The position numbers and the translations under genes were made by a program. The notes under the pieces are model-generated. The model ran no database searches. It was given only the letters and a program-made list of their open reading frames with translations, and was not told the DNA's origin. From Candidatus Thiothrix sulfatifontis (GTDB lineage Bacteria; Pseudomonadota; Gammaproteobacteria; Thiotrichales; Thiotrichaceae), in assembly GCA_022828425.1 (NCBI GenBank), contig CP094685.1, forward strand, positions 744,001 to 808,000: a DNA stretch of 64,000 bases. The letters run 5' to 3'. How positions within the stretch are numbered: the stretch's first letter is position 1; every line of letters begins with the position of its first letter. This document shows positions 27,654-34,940 of the stretch, one piece after another.

Positions 27654-28355
27654 TGGTCTATCAATAAGGCAAAAATCTTCCTGTTCATGCTTTTTTAATG
27701 TCGCAACAAATTGATCTCTTAATACACCTGCATCTTGACCAGCCGCGCGTAGTGCCAAGGTTTCTTTTGCATAAAGCGGGGCTATTGCCAACATACGTAC
27801 ATCCCCATAAGGTGTTGAAAAAACAGCGGGAATGCTCGGTGATGAATAACCTAGAATAACGCCAACATGCCCCTCATCTGTTGTATGGTAAACTTCAGGC
27901 ATACAAGGGGCAGGAGATTCGAGGGACAGACAGGAATAATGCTTAAACAGATTCAGGTTAGCAGGCTCATAAGCAATATCATCAGACACTGCTTTGACAA
28001 GTCTGAATAAGCAGGATGACATTGCCTCCTCAATGTTTAGATTTCCTGGCATTTCCGCGCAAATTTCCACCCCAAAACCAAGGGGTGTGCCGTCATCCCA
28101 GTAGGTGTCACTCATGCCGTCAGTGGCAATGATGACGGAATGAGGACGATTAATGATTGTCCAAGCGGGTTTTTCTCCGGGCCAGACGGAGCCATCGCCC
28201 AAGAAACAGGGATGATTAATGGGTGTCAGAACAAAAGGACATACCTCGCCAAGGCTGGCATAGAACGTGGCACGCGCTTTCTCTGTTTGTACACTGGTAT
28301 CGGTATCTATGGTTTCACAAGATTGTTCGTTCATGTCCATTGTTTGTCTATCCAT
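27630..28355 (-). CDS. Hypothetical protein, weakly like bacterial suppressor-of-fused domains
   Basis: A protein of up to 241 residues, cytosolic by appearance. The central region (I-I-A-T-D-G-M-S-D-T-Y-W then F-G-V-E-I-C) and the late P-Y-G-D-V-R-M-L-A-I-A-P-L-Y block recall the bacterial SUFU-domain proteins, some of which act as immunity proteins. This is a weak visual match. Start choice is uncertain between ATG 28355, 28340 and 28334; none has a strong ribosome site. It ends opposite the small LuxR-linked gene and starts about 60 bases from rtcB tail copy A. Confidence 0.45.
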   Translation of the reverse strand: MDRQTMDMNEQSCETIDTDTSVQTEKARATFYASLGEVCPFVLTPINHPCFLGDGSVWPGEKPAWTIINRPHSVIIATDGMSDTYWDDGTPLGFGVEICAEMPGNLNIEEAMSSCLFRLVKAVSDDIAYEPANLNLFKHYSCLSLESPAPCMPEVYHTTDEGHVGVILGYSSPSIPAVFSTPYGDVRMLAIAPLYAKETLALRAAGQDAGVLRDQFVATLKKHEQEDFCLIDRPLMIPDVI

Positions 28356-28412
28356 TCGTAATGTTAAGAATTCACCTATCCTTAAACATACGTTATTTTT
28401 AGGCAAATAGGG

Positions 28413-28547
28413 ATCACCCCTTCACACATACCATCTGCTTCAGCATATGCAGCACTTCCACCAAATCGCTCTGCGCCGCCATCACCTTATCAATCGGCTT
28501 GTAAGCCGACGGCGTTTCGTCAATCACACTGTCTCTACGCGGCATTT
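28413..28547 (-). pseudogene. rtcB 3'-end fragment, copy A
   Basis: About 135 bases match the last 45 codons of rtcB (34941 onward), in the same orientation and ending at the same stop codon (...V-C-V-K-G-stop). Compared with intact rtcB it changes T to M and V to M near the end but stays in frame until its 5' break near 28547. It has no start and cannot be expressed as RtcB. It bounds the left side of the module encoding the DUF3313-like, nitroreductase and MarR genes. Confidence 0.85.
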
Positions 28548-28573
28548 TTATTAATGCTGACTAAAAAGTACTG

Positions 28574-28620
28574 TTGACAATAGTTAGTATGCTTACTATA
28601 TTAAGGTAAGCTTACTTACT
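28574..28620 (+). promoter_or_regulatory. Promoter with MarR-type operator
   Basis: Consensus -35 TTGACA (28574-28579) and TATATT (28597-28602) are 17 bases apart. A near-palindrome TAGTATGCTTACTA (28585-28598) covers the spacer and -10, and a perfect palindrome GTAAGCTTAC (28606-28615) lies over the likely start of transcription. The three-gene operon it drives ends with a MarR-family gene, the likely repressor. Confidence 0.72.
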
Positions 28621-28646
28621 ATCATCAACGCTACTGGAGATCGACC

Positions 28647-29249
28647 ATGAAAAAGTTAATAGCCGCAACCATTGCCAGTTTGGTTTTATTGAGCGCGTGC
28701 TCGAACCTAGAAACGACACGCTCAGGTTTTCTTAACAACTACGAACAGATGCAGCCCAATGGAAAAGGCACACTAACCTATAGCAATTCCCTTGCACAAA
28801 AACGCTACACTGCGTTTTTAGTCGATGACGTGCAGTATTCTCAGGGCGATAAAGGCGAAGTGTTGAATGCAGAACAAATTGCCACACTAAAAGACACCTA
28901 CCGTAACGCCGTTACCAAAGCTTTTTCAGACAAATACACCTTGGTATCGACACCCGCCGCCAACGTGATGCGGGTGCGCCTTTCTATCACCAGTGTCAAC
29001 AAATCAACCGTGCCGCTTAACTATGTTTCAACACTAGTGCTGTTGACACCGGTATCAAACGGCGGAATTAGCACCGAGAGTGAGATTGTTGATGCACTGA
29101 CGGGGGAACGCCTATCCGCCTTAAGCACCCATAGCAACCCCACTGTTTTTGATGGGAAATTTTCTGGCTACTTTAACCCAATTGGTCACGCGCAAGCGGC
29201 GTTAGAAAGTCACGCCACCCAACTTCGTGAAACCGTTGCACCTCGCTAA
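28647..29249 (+). CDS. DUF3313-like lipoprotein
   Basis: This 200-residue outer-membrane-type lipoprotein has an N-terminal M-K-K signal and lipobox L-L-S-A-C-S. The mature sequence (S-G-F-L-N-N-Y-E-Q-M-Q near the start, E-S-E-I-V-D-A-L-T-G-E-R-L in the second half) fits the DUF3313 lipoproteins of proteobacteria, whose role is unknown. It is first in a three-gene run with a nitroreductase-like protein and a MarR regulator, under a promoter with MarR-like palindromes. Confidence 0.75.
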   Translation: MKKLIAATIASLVLLSACSNLETTRSGFLNNYEQMQPNGKGTLTYSNSLAQKRYTAFLVDDVQYSQGDKGEVLNAEQIATLKDTYRNAVTKAFSDKYTLVSTPAANVMRVRLSITSVNKSTVPLNYVSTLVLLTPVSNGGISTESEIVDALTGERLSALSTHSNPTVFDGKFSGYFNPIGHAQAALESHATQLRETVAPR

Positions 29250-29267
29250 AACAGAAGGAAAAAACGC

Positions 29268-30425
29268 ATGAATCGTAGAAAATTTATAACGATAGTAGGC
29301 TCGTCCGCGATTGTGTTGGCTGCGGCTGGTTTTGAAGGCTATGGCTGGGTTAAAACACGTAGACCCGACAGAGCCTTGGCACCATGGGATAATGCAGGCA
29401 ATGCTTCGTACCGTGACCCACGAATGAAAGCCCTGTCTTATGCCATATTAGCCCCCAACCCGCATAATCGACAGCCGTGGTTAGTGGATTTGAAAACACC
29501 GAATCGCGTGGTGCTGTACTGCGACCTTGAGCGCTTGCTGCCGCAAACTGACCCGTTTAACCGTCAAATTCTGATGGGGCACGGCTGCTTTCTTGAGCTG
29601 TTGGATATTGCGGCGCGTGAGTTAGGTTTTACGGTAACGATCACGCCGTTTCCTGATGGATTTTCCGATGAAGCACTCGATAAACGCCCGATTGCGCTTA
29701 TCGACTTTACGTTGGATACAGCCGCCGATAAAGACCCCTTGTTTCAGCAAATCACGAAAAGACGCACGAATAAAGAAACATACGATACCAACCGCCCTGT
29801 CGATCAAGCGAAAGTAGCCGCCATCTGCGAAGCCGTCAGCCAAGGCGTATCCTCTGACTTTACGTTAGACAGTGGCTTAGTATCGCGCTTGCGTGATTTA
29901 ACCCTACGCGCCCATTTGGTGGAATTTACGACCCCGCGCACTTGGAAAGAAACCGTCGATTTAATGCGCATTGGCAAAGAAGAAATTGAAAGAAATCCTG
30001 ACGGCGTTGACTTGGGTGGCGCGTTTTTAGAAGGCTTAAGCGCACTTGGGCAAATATCCCGTGAACAAATGACCGATGTTAACAGCACCGCGTTTAAGCA
30101 GGGACTTGATATATATAAAGAAAAAATAGCATCCTCGATGGGATTCGTGTGGATTACTACGCCAACCAACACCCGGTTTGAGCAAATCAACGCGGGGCGT
30201 AGCTGGGTACGCATGAATTTAAAAGCAACAGAACTGGGTGTTTCGGTCAATCCGCACAGTCAGGCGTTGCAAGAGTTCCCAGAGATGCAGGAACTATTTG
30301 TTGAATTGCATCAAGAATTACACCTAGAATCACCCAGCCGTTTGCAAATGTTTGCCCGCATTGGCTATGGCCCCGTTGTTGACGTTTCACCGCGTTGGCG
30401 CATCGACAGCAAAATAATGACCTGA
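29268..30425 (+). CDS. Twin-arginine-exported nitroreductase-family protein
   Basis: The protein has 385 residues. The N-terminus M-N-R-R-K-F-I followed by a hydrophobic stretch is a Tat signal, so a folded FMN-type protein is exported. The body has L-A-P-N-P-H-N-R-Q-P-W near residue 65 and R-R-T-N-K near 160, as in Acg-like nitroreductases. A possible role is periplasmic reduction of quinones or nitro compounds under MarR control; this is inference from the family and neighbours. It starts 18 bases after the lipoprotein gene and ends just before the marR gene. Confidence 0.75.
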   Translation: MNRRKFITIVGSSAIVLAAAGFEGYGWVKTRRPDRALAPWDNAGNASYRDPRMKALSYAILAPNPHNRQPWLVDLKTPNRVVLYCDLERLLPQTDPFNRQILMGHGCFLELLDIAARELGFTVTITPFPDGFSDEALDKRPIALIDFTLDTAADKDPLFQQITKRRTNKETYDTNRPVDQAKVAAICEAVSQGVSSDFTLDSGLVSRLRDLTLRAHLVEFTTPRTWKETVDLMRIGKEEIERNPDGVDLGGAFLEGLSALGQISREQMTDVNSTAFKQGLDIYKEKIASSMGFVWITTPTNTRFEQINAGRSWVRMNLKATELGVSVNPHSQALQEFPEMQELFVELHQELHLESPSRLQMFARIGYGPVVDVSPRWRIDSKIMT

Positions 30426-30429
30426 CCAT

Positions 30430-30912
30430 GTGGATATGAATGTGCAGCACGATACACAAACTTCGTTAGCTAATATTGACGGGGTGTTTCAACTGTTTGT
30501 TGAAGTCAACATCACCCAGATGTTGGCGACGACTGAAATGACGCGTGTACTGCCGCATAAGCTGACATTTTCTCAGTTTTCGCTGTTAAGCCATTTCAGC
30601 CGCACCGAAAATTTGCAACGCAGCATCGTTGATCTGGCTCGTATTTTCCAAGTGACTAAACCCAGCATGGGGGAGACTGTAGACAAACTACTCAGCAAAG
30701 GATTTGTCAAGGTCGAAGCGAATCCTGCCGACCGCCGCGAAAAAATAGTATCGCTGACGGAACAGGGTGCTGCGGCTAAACTGGATGCCGAAAAAGCGAT
30801 TTATCCCTTGCTTGAAGCCATGCTTGCACAGATGGGTGTAGCGCAGTTTGAAGCTGCCTACACCGCTCTCAAACCCATCCGGCAATGGTTGGATGACAAT
30901 AGAAACGTTTAG
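30430..30912 (+). CDS. MarR-family transcriptional regulator
   Basis: This 160-residue winged-helix regulator has the recognition region (D-L-A-R-I-F-Q-V-T-K-P-S-M-G-E-T-V-D-K-L) and wing D-R-R-E-K in typical MarR order. The start is GTG 30430 or ATG 30436. It is the last gene of the operon beginning at 28647 and probably represses it through the palindromes at 28585-28615. It ends 16 bases before rtcB tail copy B. Confidence 0.85.
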   Translation: MDMNVQHDTQTSLANIDGVFQLFVEVNITQMLATTEMTRVLPHKLTFSQFSLLSHFSRTENLQRSIVDLARIFQVTKPSMGETVDKLLSKGFVKVEANPADRREKIVSLTEQGAAAKLDAEKAIYPLLEAMLAQMGVAQFEAAYTALKPIRQWLDDNRNV

Positions 30913-30927
30913 CAAAGCACCGATAAA

Positions 30928-31035
30928 CTCACCCCTTCACACATACCACCTGCTTCAGCGTATGCACAATCTCCACCAAATCGCGCTGCGTTGCCATCAC
31001 CTTGTCAATTGGCTTGTAAGCGGACGGCACGTTTT
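30928..31035 (-). pseudogene. rtcB 3'-end fragment, copy B
   Basis: About 105 bases correspond to the last 34 or so codons of rtcB in the same orientation, ending with the V-C-V-K-G-stop. The inferred peptide carries four conservative changes against intact rtcB (A-T, S-R, V-I, L-V in the M-A-x-Q-x-D-L-V-E-x-x-H stretch), more than copies A or C. This looks like a tail from a different rtcB lineage. Homology stops after the S-A-Y-K-P-I-D-K-V-M region, near 31031. Confidence 0.8.
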
Positions 31036-31157
31036 CTTGCAGACCCTAAAGTGGCTAGTATTCCTTCCTGTATTAATATATAACACAGTTGTGTCACATG
31101 TAAGCGACACTATCACCTCATCCATCATTATATTTTCCATTGAATCAGGATTTTTAT

Positions 31158-31535
31158 ATGAAAAAATACTTCCTTTTGGTCACATCAATATTTGCTTTCT
31201 CAGGTTACGCTATTGCAGGAACGGGCTTGCCCTGTGGAGAGATGGCTAAATCTGATAGTTTCCAAACTGACGGCGAGTTCAGTCAGTGCTTAACTCAAAC
31301 AGATCAGGAGTTAAATGGCTCTTTCGAGGCTCTTAAGAAAAAAATGAAAGACAGAAATGTTGCGGCTGATCTTAAAAATATGCAATTGGGCTGGATAAAA
31401 ATGCGCGATGCTCAATGCACCGTAGAAGCAATGACTGCCAATCTAGCCAATGGCATGGAAAATCGCGCAAAAACCTGCAAAATTCGCATGACGAGCGAGC
31501 GTACTGCTGAGCTGGATGCTATCGCGGATATGTGA
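31158..31535 (+). CDS. LprI-family periplasmic protein (lysozyme-inhibitor-like)
   Basis: This 125-residue exported protein has a signal peptide to about residue 22 (Y-F-L-L-V-T-S-I-F-A-F-S-G-Y-A-I-A). The mature part contains four cysteines and the DUF1311/LprI pattern: C-L-T-Q-T-D-Q-E-L-N near the front, then L-G-W-I-K-M-R-D-A-Q-C and a final K-x-C-K-I-R-M-T-S-E-R-T-A-E-L. Some family members inhibit lysozyme. ATG 31158 has CAGGA upstream; the ATG at 31140 would spoil the signal. It is the only gene between rtcB tails B and C. Confidence 0.75.
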   Translation: MKKYFLLVTSIFAFSGYAIAGTGLPCGEMAKSDSFQTDGEFSQCLTQTDQELNGSFEALKKKMKDRNVAADLKNMQLGWIKMRDAQCTVEAMTANLANGMENRAKTCKIRMTSERTAELDAIADM

Positions 31536-31639
31536 ATCCAAGGTAAATGCGTAAGTCCTAAATTAATTCAGGAAGATGGTGATACGCTCCATCTTCCTGG
31601 TTATGCCAGATTCGCGGATTGCTGGCGCATCTGCCCTTA

Positions 31640-31920
31640 CTCACCTCTTCACACACACCACCTGCTTCAGCGTATGCAGCACTTCCACCAAATCACTCTG
31701 CGCCGCCATCACCTTGTCAATCGGCTTGTAAGCCGACGGCGTTTCGTCGATCACACTTTCATCCACGCGGCATTCCACCCCGGCAACAGCGCGTTTATGC
31801 TCCTCCAGCGACACGCGGCGTTTCGCCTCAGTACGCGACATCACGCGCCCCGCGCCGTGGCTACAACTGCAAAAACTTTCGGCATTACCCAGTCCGCGCA
31901 CGATGAACGATTTCGCTCCC
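31640..31920 (-). pseudogene. rtcB 3'-end fragment, copy C
   Basis: This 281-base copy covers the last 90 or so codons of rtcB, with 11 base differences by my count (about 96% identity). Ten are synonymous; the only amino-acid change is the last residue (R for G). Homology ends abruptly at the V-R-G-L-G-N region, where the sequence turns into an AAAGATA...TATCTTT hairpin and hipB-like operator DNA. An 86-codon frame is open, but its ATG is just an internal codon of rtcB. Confidence 0.9.
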
Positions 31921-31950
31921 TAAAAAGATAAAAGTCCTATCTTTCAATTT

Positions 31951-32020
31951 GTTCCTGCTTTAACAGGAACAACTTTGCATCCTGTCCCCAATACGCTATT
32001 ATTCCTTGAATAGCAGGAAC
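31951..32020. promoter_or_regulatory. Candidate operators of the second hipB-like gene (50 bp apart)
   Basis: A palindrome GTTCCTG-N6-CAGGAAC (31951-31970) and a related site ATTCCT-N8-CAGGAAC (32001-32020) start exactly 50 bp apart, five helical turns, just upstream of the XRE gene. The layout mirrors the 40-bp repeat pair before the other hipB. Confidence 0.6.
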
Positions 32021-32034
32021 AATGGTAATCCCAT

Positions 32035-32310
32035 ATGGCAAGACCCCTGACCCCACTTCCCACCCCGCAACAATCCGGCGCACTCACCCCGGAATTGCTG
32101 GGGCAATTCATCCGCGCCAAGCGCACCCAATCCGGTTTGCGGATTGACGATGCTGCCGCGTTACTCGGTGTTGCCAAGGACACCTTGAGCAAGCTGGAAC
32201 GCGGGCATTCCGGCGTGCAACTCGGTACGTTGCTGCAAGTGCTCAACGGCCTTGGCATTGCGCTAAAAGTGGAGCCGTGGACGGAAGGTGGCGACGATGA
32301 CTGGGTATGA
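32035..32310 (+). CDS. HipB-like XRE antitoxin
   Basis: This 91-residue protein has a Cro/CI helix-turn-helix (A-K-R-T-Q-S-G-L-R-I-D-D-A-A-A-L-L-G-V-A-K-D-T-L-S-K-L-E) and a short C-terminal tail, as in HipB. It overlaps the start of a hipA-like gene by 14 bases. Since hipA is broken, this may now be an orphan repressor. Operator-like palindromes lie 15-84 bases upstream. Confidence 0.82.
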   Translation: MARPLTPLPTPQQSGALTPELLGQFIRAKRTQSGLRIDDAAALLGVAKDTLSKLERGHSGVQLGTLLQVLNGLGIALKVEPWTEGGDDDWV

Positions 32311-33590
32311 ACACCGCCTGCGGGTTTGCTTGGGGGAACAGCCCATCGGTTTCCTGCTGGCAGATGTGCAATGGCAATTGACGCTGGAATACACACCGGC
32401 ATGGCAGGCCAGTGGTTTCGCCATTTCGCCACACTTGCCGTTGACCTCAGTCGCGAACCATCAGGTGCTGCAACGTTTCCTGCGTAACTTGCTGCCCGAA
32501 GGTCAGGGTTTCGACATCCTGCTGGAAAACTACCGACTTAGCCGTGCCAATACCTTTGGCATTATTCGTGCGTTGGGAACAGATACGCCCGGTGCATTGC
32601 AGTTCTTGCCCGAAACGCTTGAACCCATCCAGCCCGCCCACTTGCGCCCGATCCTGCCTGCTGAATTGCTGGAGCGGCTCGACAATCAACCCGCCCGCAA
32701 CCTGATTGTGTGGGATGGTCGCCCGCGCCTGTCGGTGGCAGGCGTTCAGCATAAAATCAATGTGTTGGCGGATGCACAAGGCGGGCTGGCATTTGGCGAA
32801 GGCAGCTTGTGTTCCACCCATATCCTCAAATTCGAGCCAGCCAACCAGAACCATGTGGTGCTGAATGAATACCTCTTGTGCTCAATCCATCGGTTTGCCC
32901 GTCGCAGCGGTGGAATTGCGGCGTTTCGGGCAGCATCGTGCGTTGCTGGTGACGCGCTTCGATCGCAAACGCCAGGGCGATACGGTATTGCGCCGCCATC
33001 TGCTTGACGGTTGCCAGGCACTCGATTTGCAGCCTGAATACAAATACGAGCGCAATTTTGGTAACAGCCCCGATGTGGCGGCTATCCGTGACGGCGCAAG
33101 TTTGCCGCGTTTATTCGCCTTCTGCGCCCATTGCCGTTCGCCTGCGCTTGCCCGCAAATACGTGCTGGACTGGGTGCTGTTCAATCTCATCATCAGCAAT
33201 TGGGATGCGCACGGCAAAAACATCAGCTTTTTCGTCGGCAAAAACGGTATCGAACCCGCGCCTTGCTACGATCTGGTCAATATCGCGGTGTATCCCGAAT
33301 ACCAGCAGGAGCTGGCGATGGCGTTGGGGGATGATTTCGATACCCGTGTCTCCGCCTTTCAATTGGCAGATTTTGCCGCGAGTTGTGGTCTGTCGCGCTC
33401 ACTGGTGCAGGCAACACTTACCGCGATGTGCAAGCAGGTCGTGGAACAATTGCCCCGCGTGTGGGCGGCGTGTGTATTGAAAACCCCGGCAGAACAGCAG
33501 TTTGCTGCAAACTTGCGGGATAGCATCCAGCAGCAGACAAGCCGCTTGCTGGAACATGCAGGCATGATGCAGGATGTGGAGATTCAGTGA
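32297..33590 (+). pseudogene. hipA: HipA-like kinase gene split by a frameshift
   Basis: Two overlapping frames together spell one HipA. The first (to stop 33007) has the N-terminal subdomain, the V-A-G-V-Q-H-K-I loop and H-I-L-K with the ATP lysine. The second (ATG at 32865 to 33590) has G-L-P-V-A-A-V-E-L, the catalytic N-W-D-A-H-G-K-N and Y-D-L-V. The switch falls after N-E-Y-L-L-C, where the spacing to G-L-P-V is about eight bases shorter than in relatives, so a small deletion is likely. ATG 32297 has GGAAGG eight bases upstream. The break is inside the kinase core, not at the N-terminal boundary seen in three-part HipBST systems. Confidence 0.75.
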
Positions 33591-33594
33591 ATGC

Positions 33595-34014
33595 TTACCG
33601 CCGCCACTCACTGACAATTTCCTCGTATTTCGCATCGACCAAACCCTGCTCATCAGCACACGCAGACAATGCCACTTGCAGCGCAGAATATTGCTGGGGG
33701 TAAGCACGCAATTGCTCCATGATGTGAATAACTTCCGCATCGCTCAAAAACTGTCGTTGAATCAATGCCAAACTCGCGGGTTCAACGATGTCTTGCATGG
33801 GGTGAGAAAACGCCACTTTCCAGTAAGCATACATCGCCAAGTGTTGTTCAAGATTCAGGGTGACGGATGTAGGCAAGCGGCAAATTTCATGCAACACCAG
33901 AAACGGCGCATCGCCACCGATTTCTAGGGATTGCGCAATGAGTTGCTGCCATGCGGCTGTGTCGTGATAGGGGAAACGGCAGTCGATGTGGTCGTAGAAT
34001 TCTTGGTAGGTCAT
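33595..34014 (-). CDS. Hypothetical protein in the rtcB-flanked accessory region
   Basis: This 139-residue cytosolic-looking, mostly helical acidic protein has no recognised domain. It is convergent with the broken hipA gene, four bases apart, and divergent from the UPF0175 gene with 26 bases between starts. The function is unknown. Confidence 0.6.
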   Translation of the reverse strand: MTYQEFYDHIDCRFPYHDTAAWQQLIAQSLEIGGDAPFLVLHEICRLPTSVTLNLEQHLAMYAYWKVAFSHPMQDIVEPASLALIQRQFLSDAEVIHIMEQLRAYPQQYSALQVALSACADEQGLVDAKYEEIVSEWRR

Positions 34015-34040
34015 GCGGAAATCTCACGTTATGATGGAGT

Positions 34041-34328
34041 ATGGAAACGCAAATACAGGTGTCTGACATGCAAATTATACTGGATATACCCGAAGACTTC
34101 GGGCGTGACACGCTTCCCGAACTGGAAAAGCAAATCAAGCTGGAGGCGGGCATTGCACTGTTTCATGCAGGGAAAATATCTGCTGGATTTGCTTGCGAGT
34201 TTGTAGGTATAGATCGTTACCGCTTTTACGAAGAATGCGCCAAACGCGATATTCCGGTAGTTAACTACGATCCCGGCGAACTCGAAGCGGAGTTGGAATA
34301 TTTGCGTAGTGATGACACTCTTGCTTGA
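34041..34328 (+). CDS. UPF0175-family protein (putative antitoxin)
   Basis: This protein has 95 residues (86 if the ATG at 34068 is used). The pattern L-D-I-P-E-D-F then L-E-x-E-I/L-K-L-E-A-G-I-A-L-F-H-A-G-K-I-S-A-G-F-A-C-E-F-V-G-I-D-R-Y-R-F-Y is that of UPF0175, a short ribbon/HTH-like family that usually pairs with PIN-type toxins as antitoxin. No PIN gene is next to it here. Its last 64 bases overlap the convergent gene at 34265. Confidence 0.8.
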   Translation: METQIQVSDMQIILDIPEDFGRDTLPELEKQIKLEAGIALFHAGKISAGFACEFVGIDRYRFYEECAKRDIPVVNYDPGELEAELEYLRSDDTLA

Positions 34329-34873
34329 AAAAGTCTCTGAAACTCTTCTTGTAACCACATACCTGTTCTTGTATGGCAATGCATATCAAAATCAGTGACT
34401 TGGATGTCATAGAAGCTTTTTGGATGAGTCAAACGATTACGTGCCCATTTCGCCGTAAGAAACTCATTGAATTCATTATCTTGTGTTGAGAGTTGAAAAT
34501 CTATGTTCCAAATTTTCGCTGCCAGTTTGAAGGTTCGTTGAACATTTTGCTCCAATGATAAAAATTTTCTATGCGAAGTTCCTACGATGGTTAATGAACC
34601 CAGTGTTTCCCGTTCTTTTGCCGAGAGTGGGTTGGAGTATTTTCTAGTCCGAATTGTTGATCGCAGCTCAACCTTTATGCACTCAATCAAAGCCTCTACG
34701 TAAGAAAAGACTGCGCGAACAACGCAACGACGTAAGTATTGTGACTGCCGATCCGTTTCCAAAATTTCATAGGCAGCATCAATATCAGCACGTAATTCTT
34801 GGAGAAGATCATAAGTACGAATAAGACCTTCACCTTTGTCGATACGTGGATGGCTTGGCATTTTGTTGTTCAA
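34265..34873 (-). CDS. Hypothetical protein with a HEPN-like R-x4-H motif
   Basis: This 202-residue helical protein has no signal peptide. Near residue 150 it contains W-A-R-N-R-L-T-H-P-K, which fits the R-x4-H catalytic motif of HEPN RNases (often R-N-x-x-x-H). The overall all-helical composition also fits. This is a motif-level guess. It overlaps the UPF0175 gene tail to tail by 64 bases. It lies just downstream of rtcB on the same strand, 67 bases away. Confidence 0.5.
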   Translation of the reverse strand: MNNKMPSHPRIDKGEGLIRTYDLLQELRADIDAAYEILETDRQSQYLRRCVVRAVFSYVEALIECIKVELRSTIRTRKYSNPLSAKERETLGSLTIVGTSHRKFLSLEQNVQRTFKLAAKIWNIDFQLSTQDNEFNEFLTAKWARNRLTHPKSFYDIQVTDFDMHCHTRTGMWLQEEFQRLFQARVSSLRKYSNSASSSPGS

Positions 34874-34940
34874 TCCTTGGTAGTTACTGTCGCTTAAATT
34901 TCTATTGGGTTAGATCGGTAGAGTTGGGTGAGTATTAAAC

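Noticed and set aside
31641-31901. An 86-codon gene on the minus strand
   Set aside because: It is rtcB tail copy C; the ATG is an internal codon of the parent gene and no promoter or ribosome site precedes it.
32850-32900. Programmed ribosomal frameshift in hipA
   Set aside because: No slippery heptamer or downstream pseudoknot is apparent, and the spacing at the junction suggests a small deletion.
32297-33590. HipBST-type three-gene toxin system
   Set aside because: In HipBST the split separates the small N-terminal subdomain from a complete kinase. Here the break is inside the kinase between ATP-binding and catalytic motifs.
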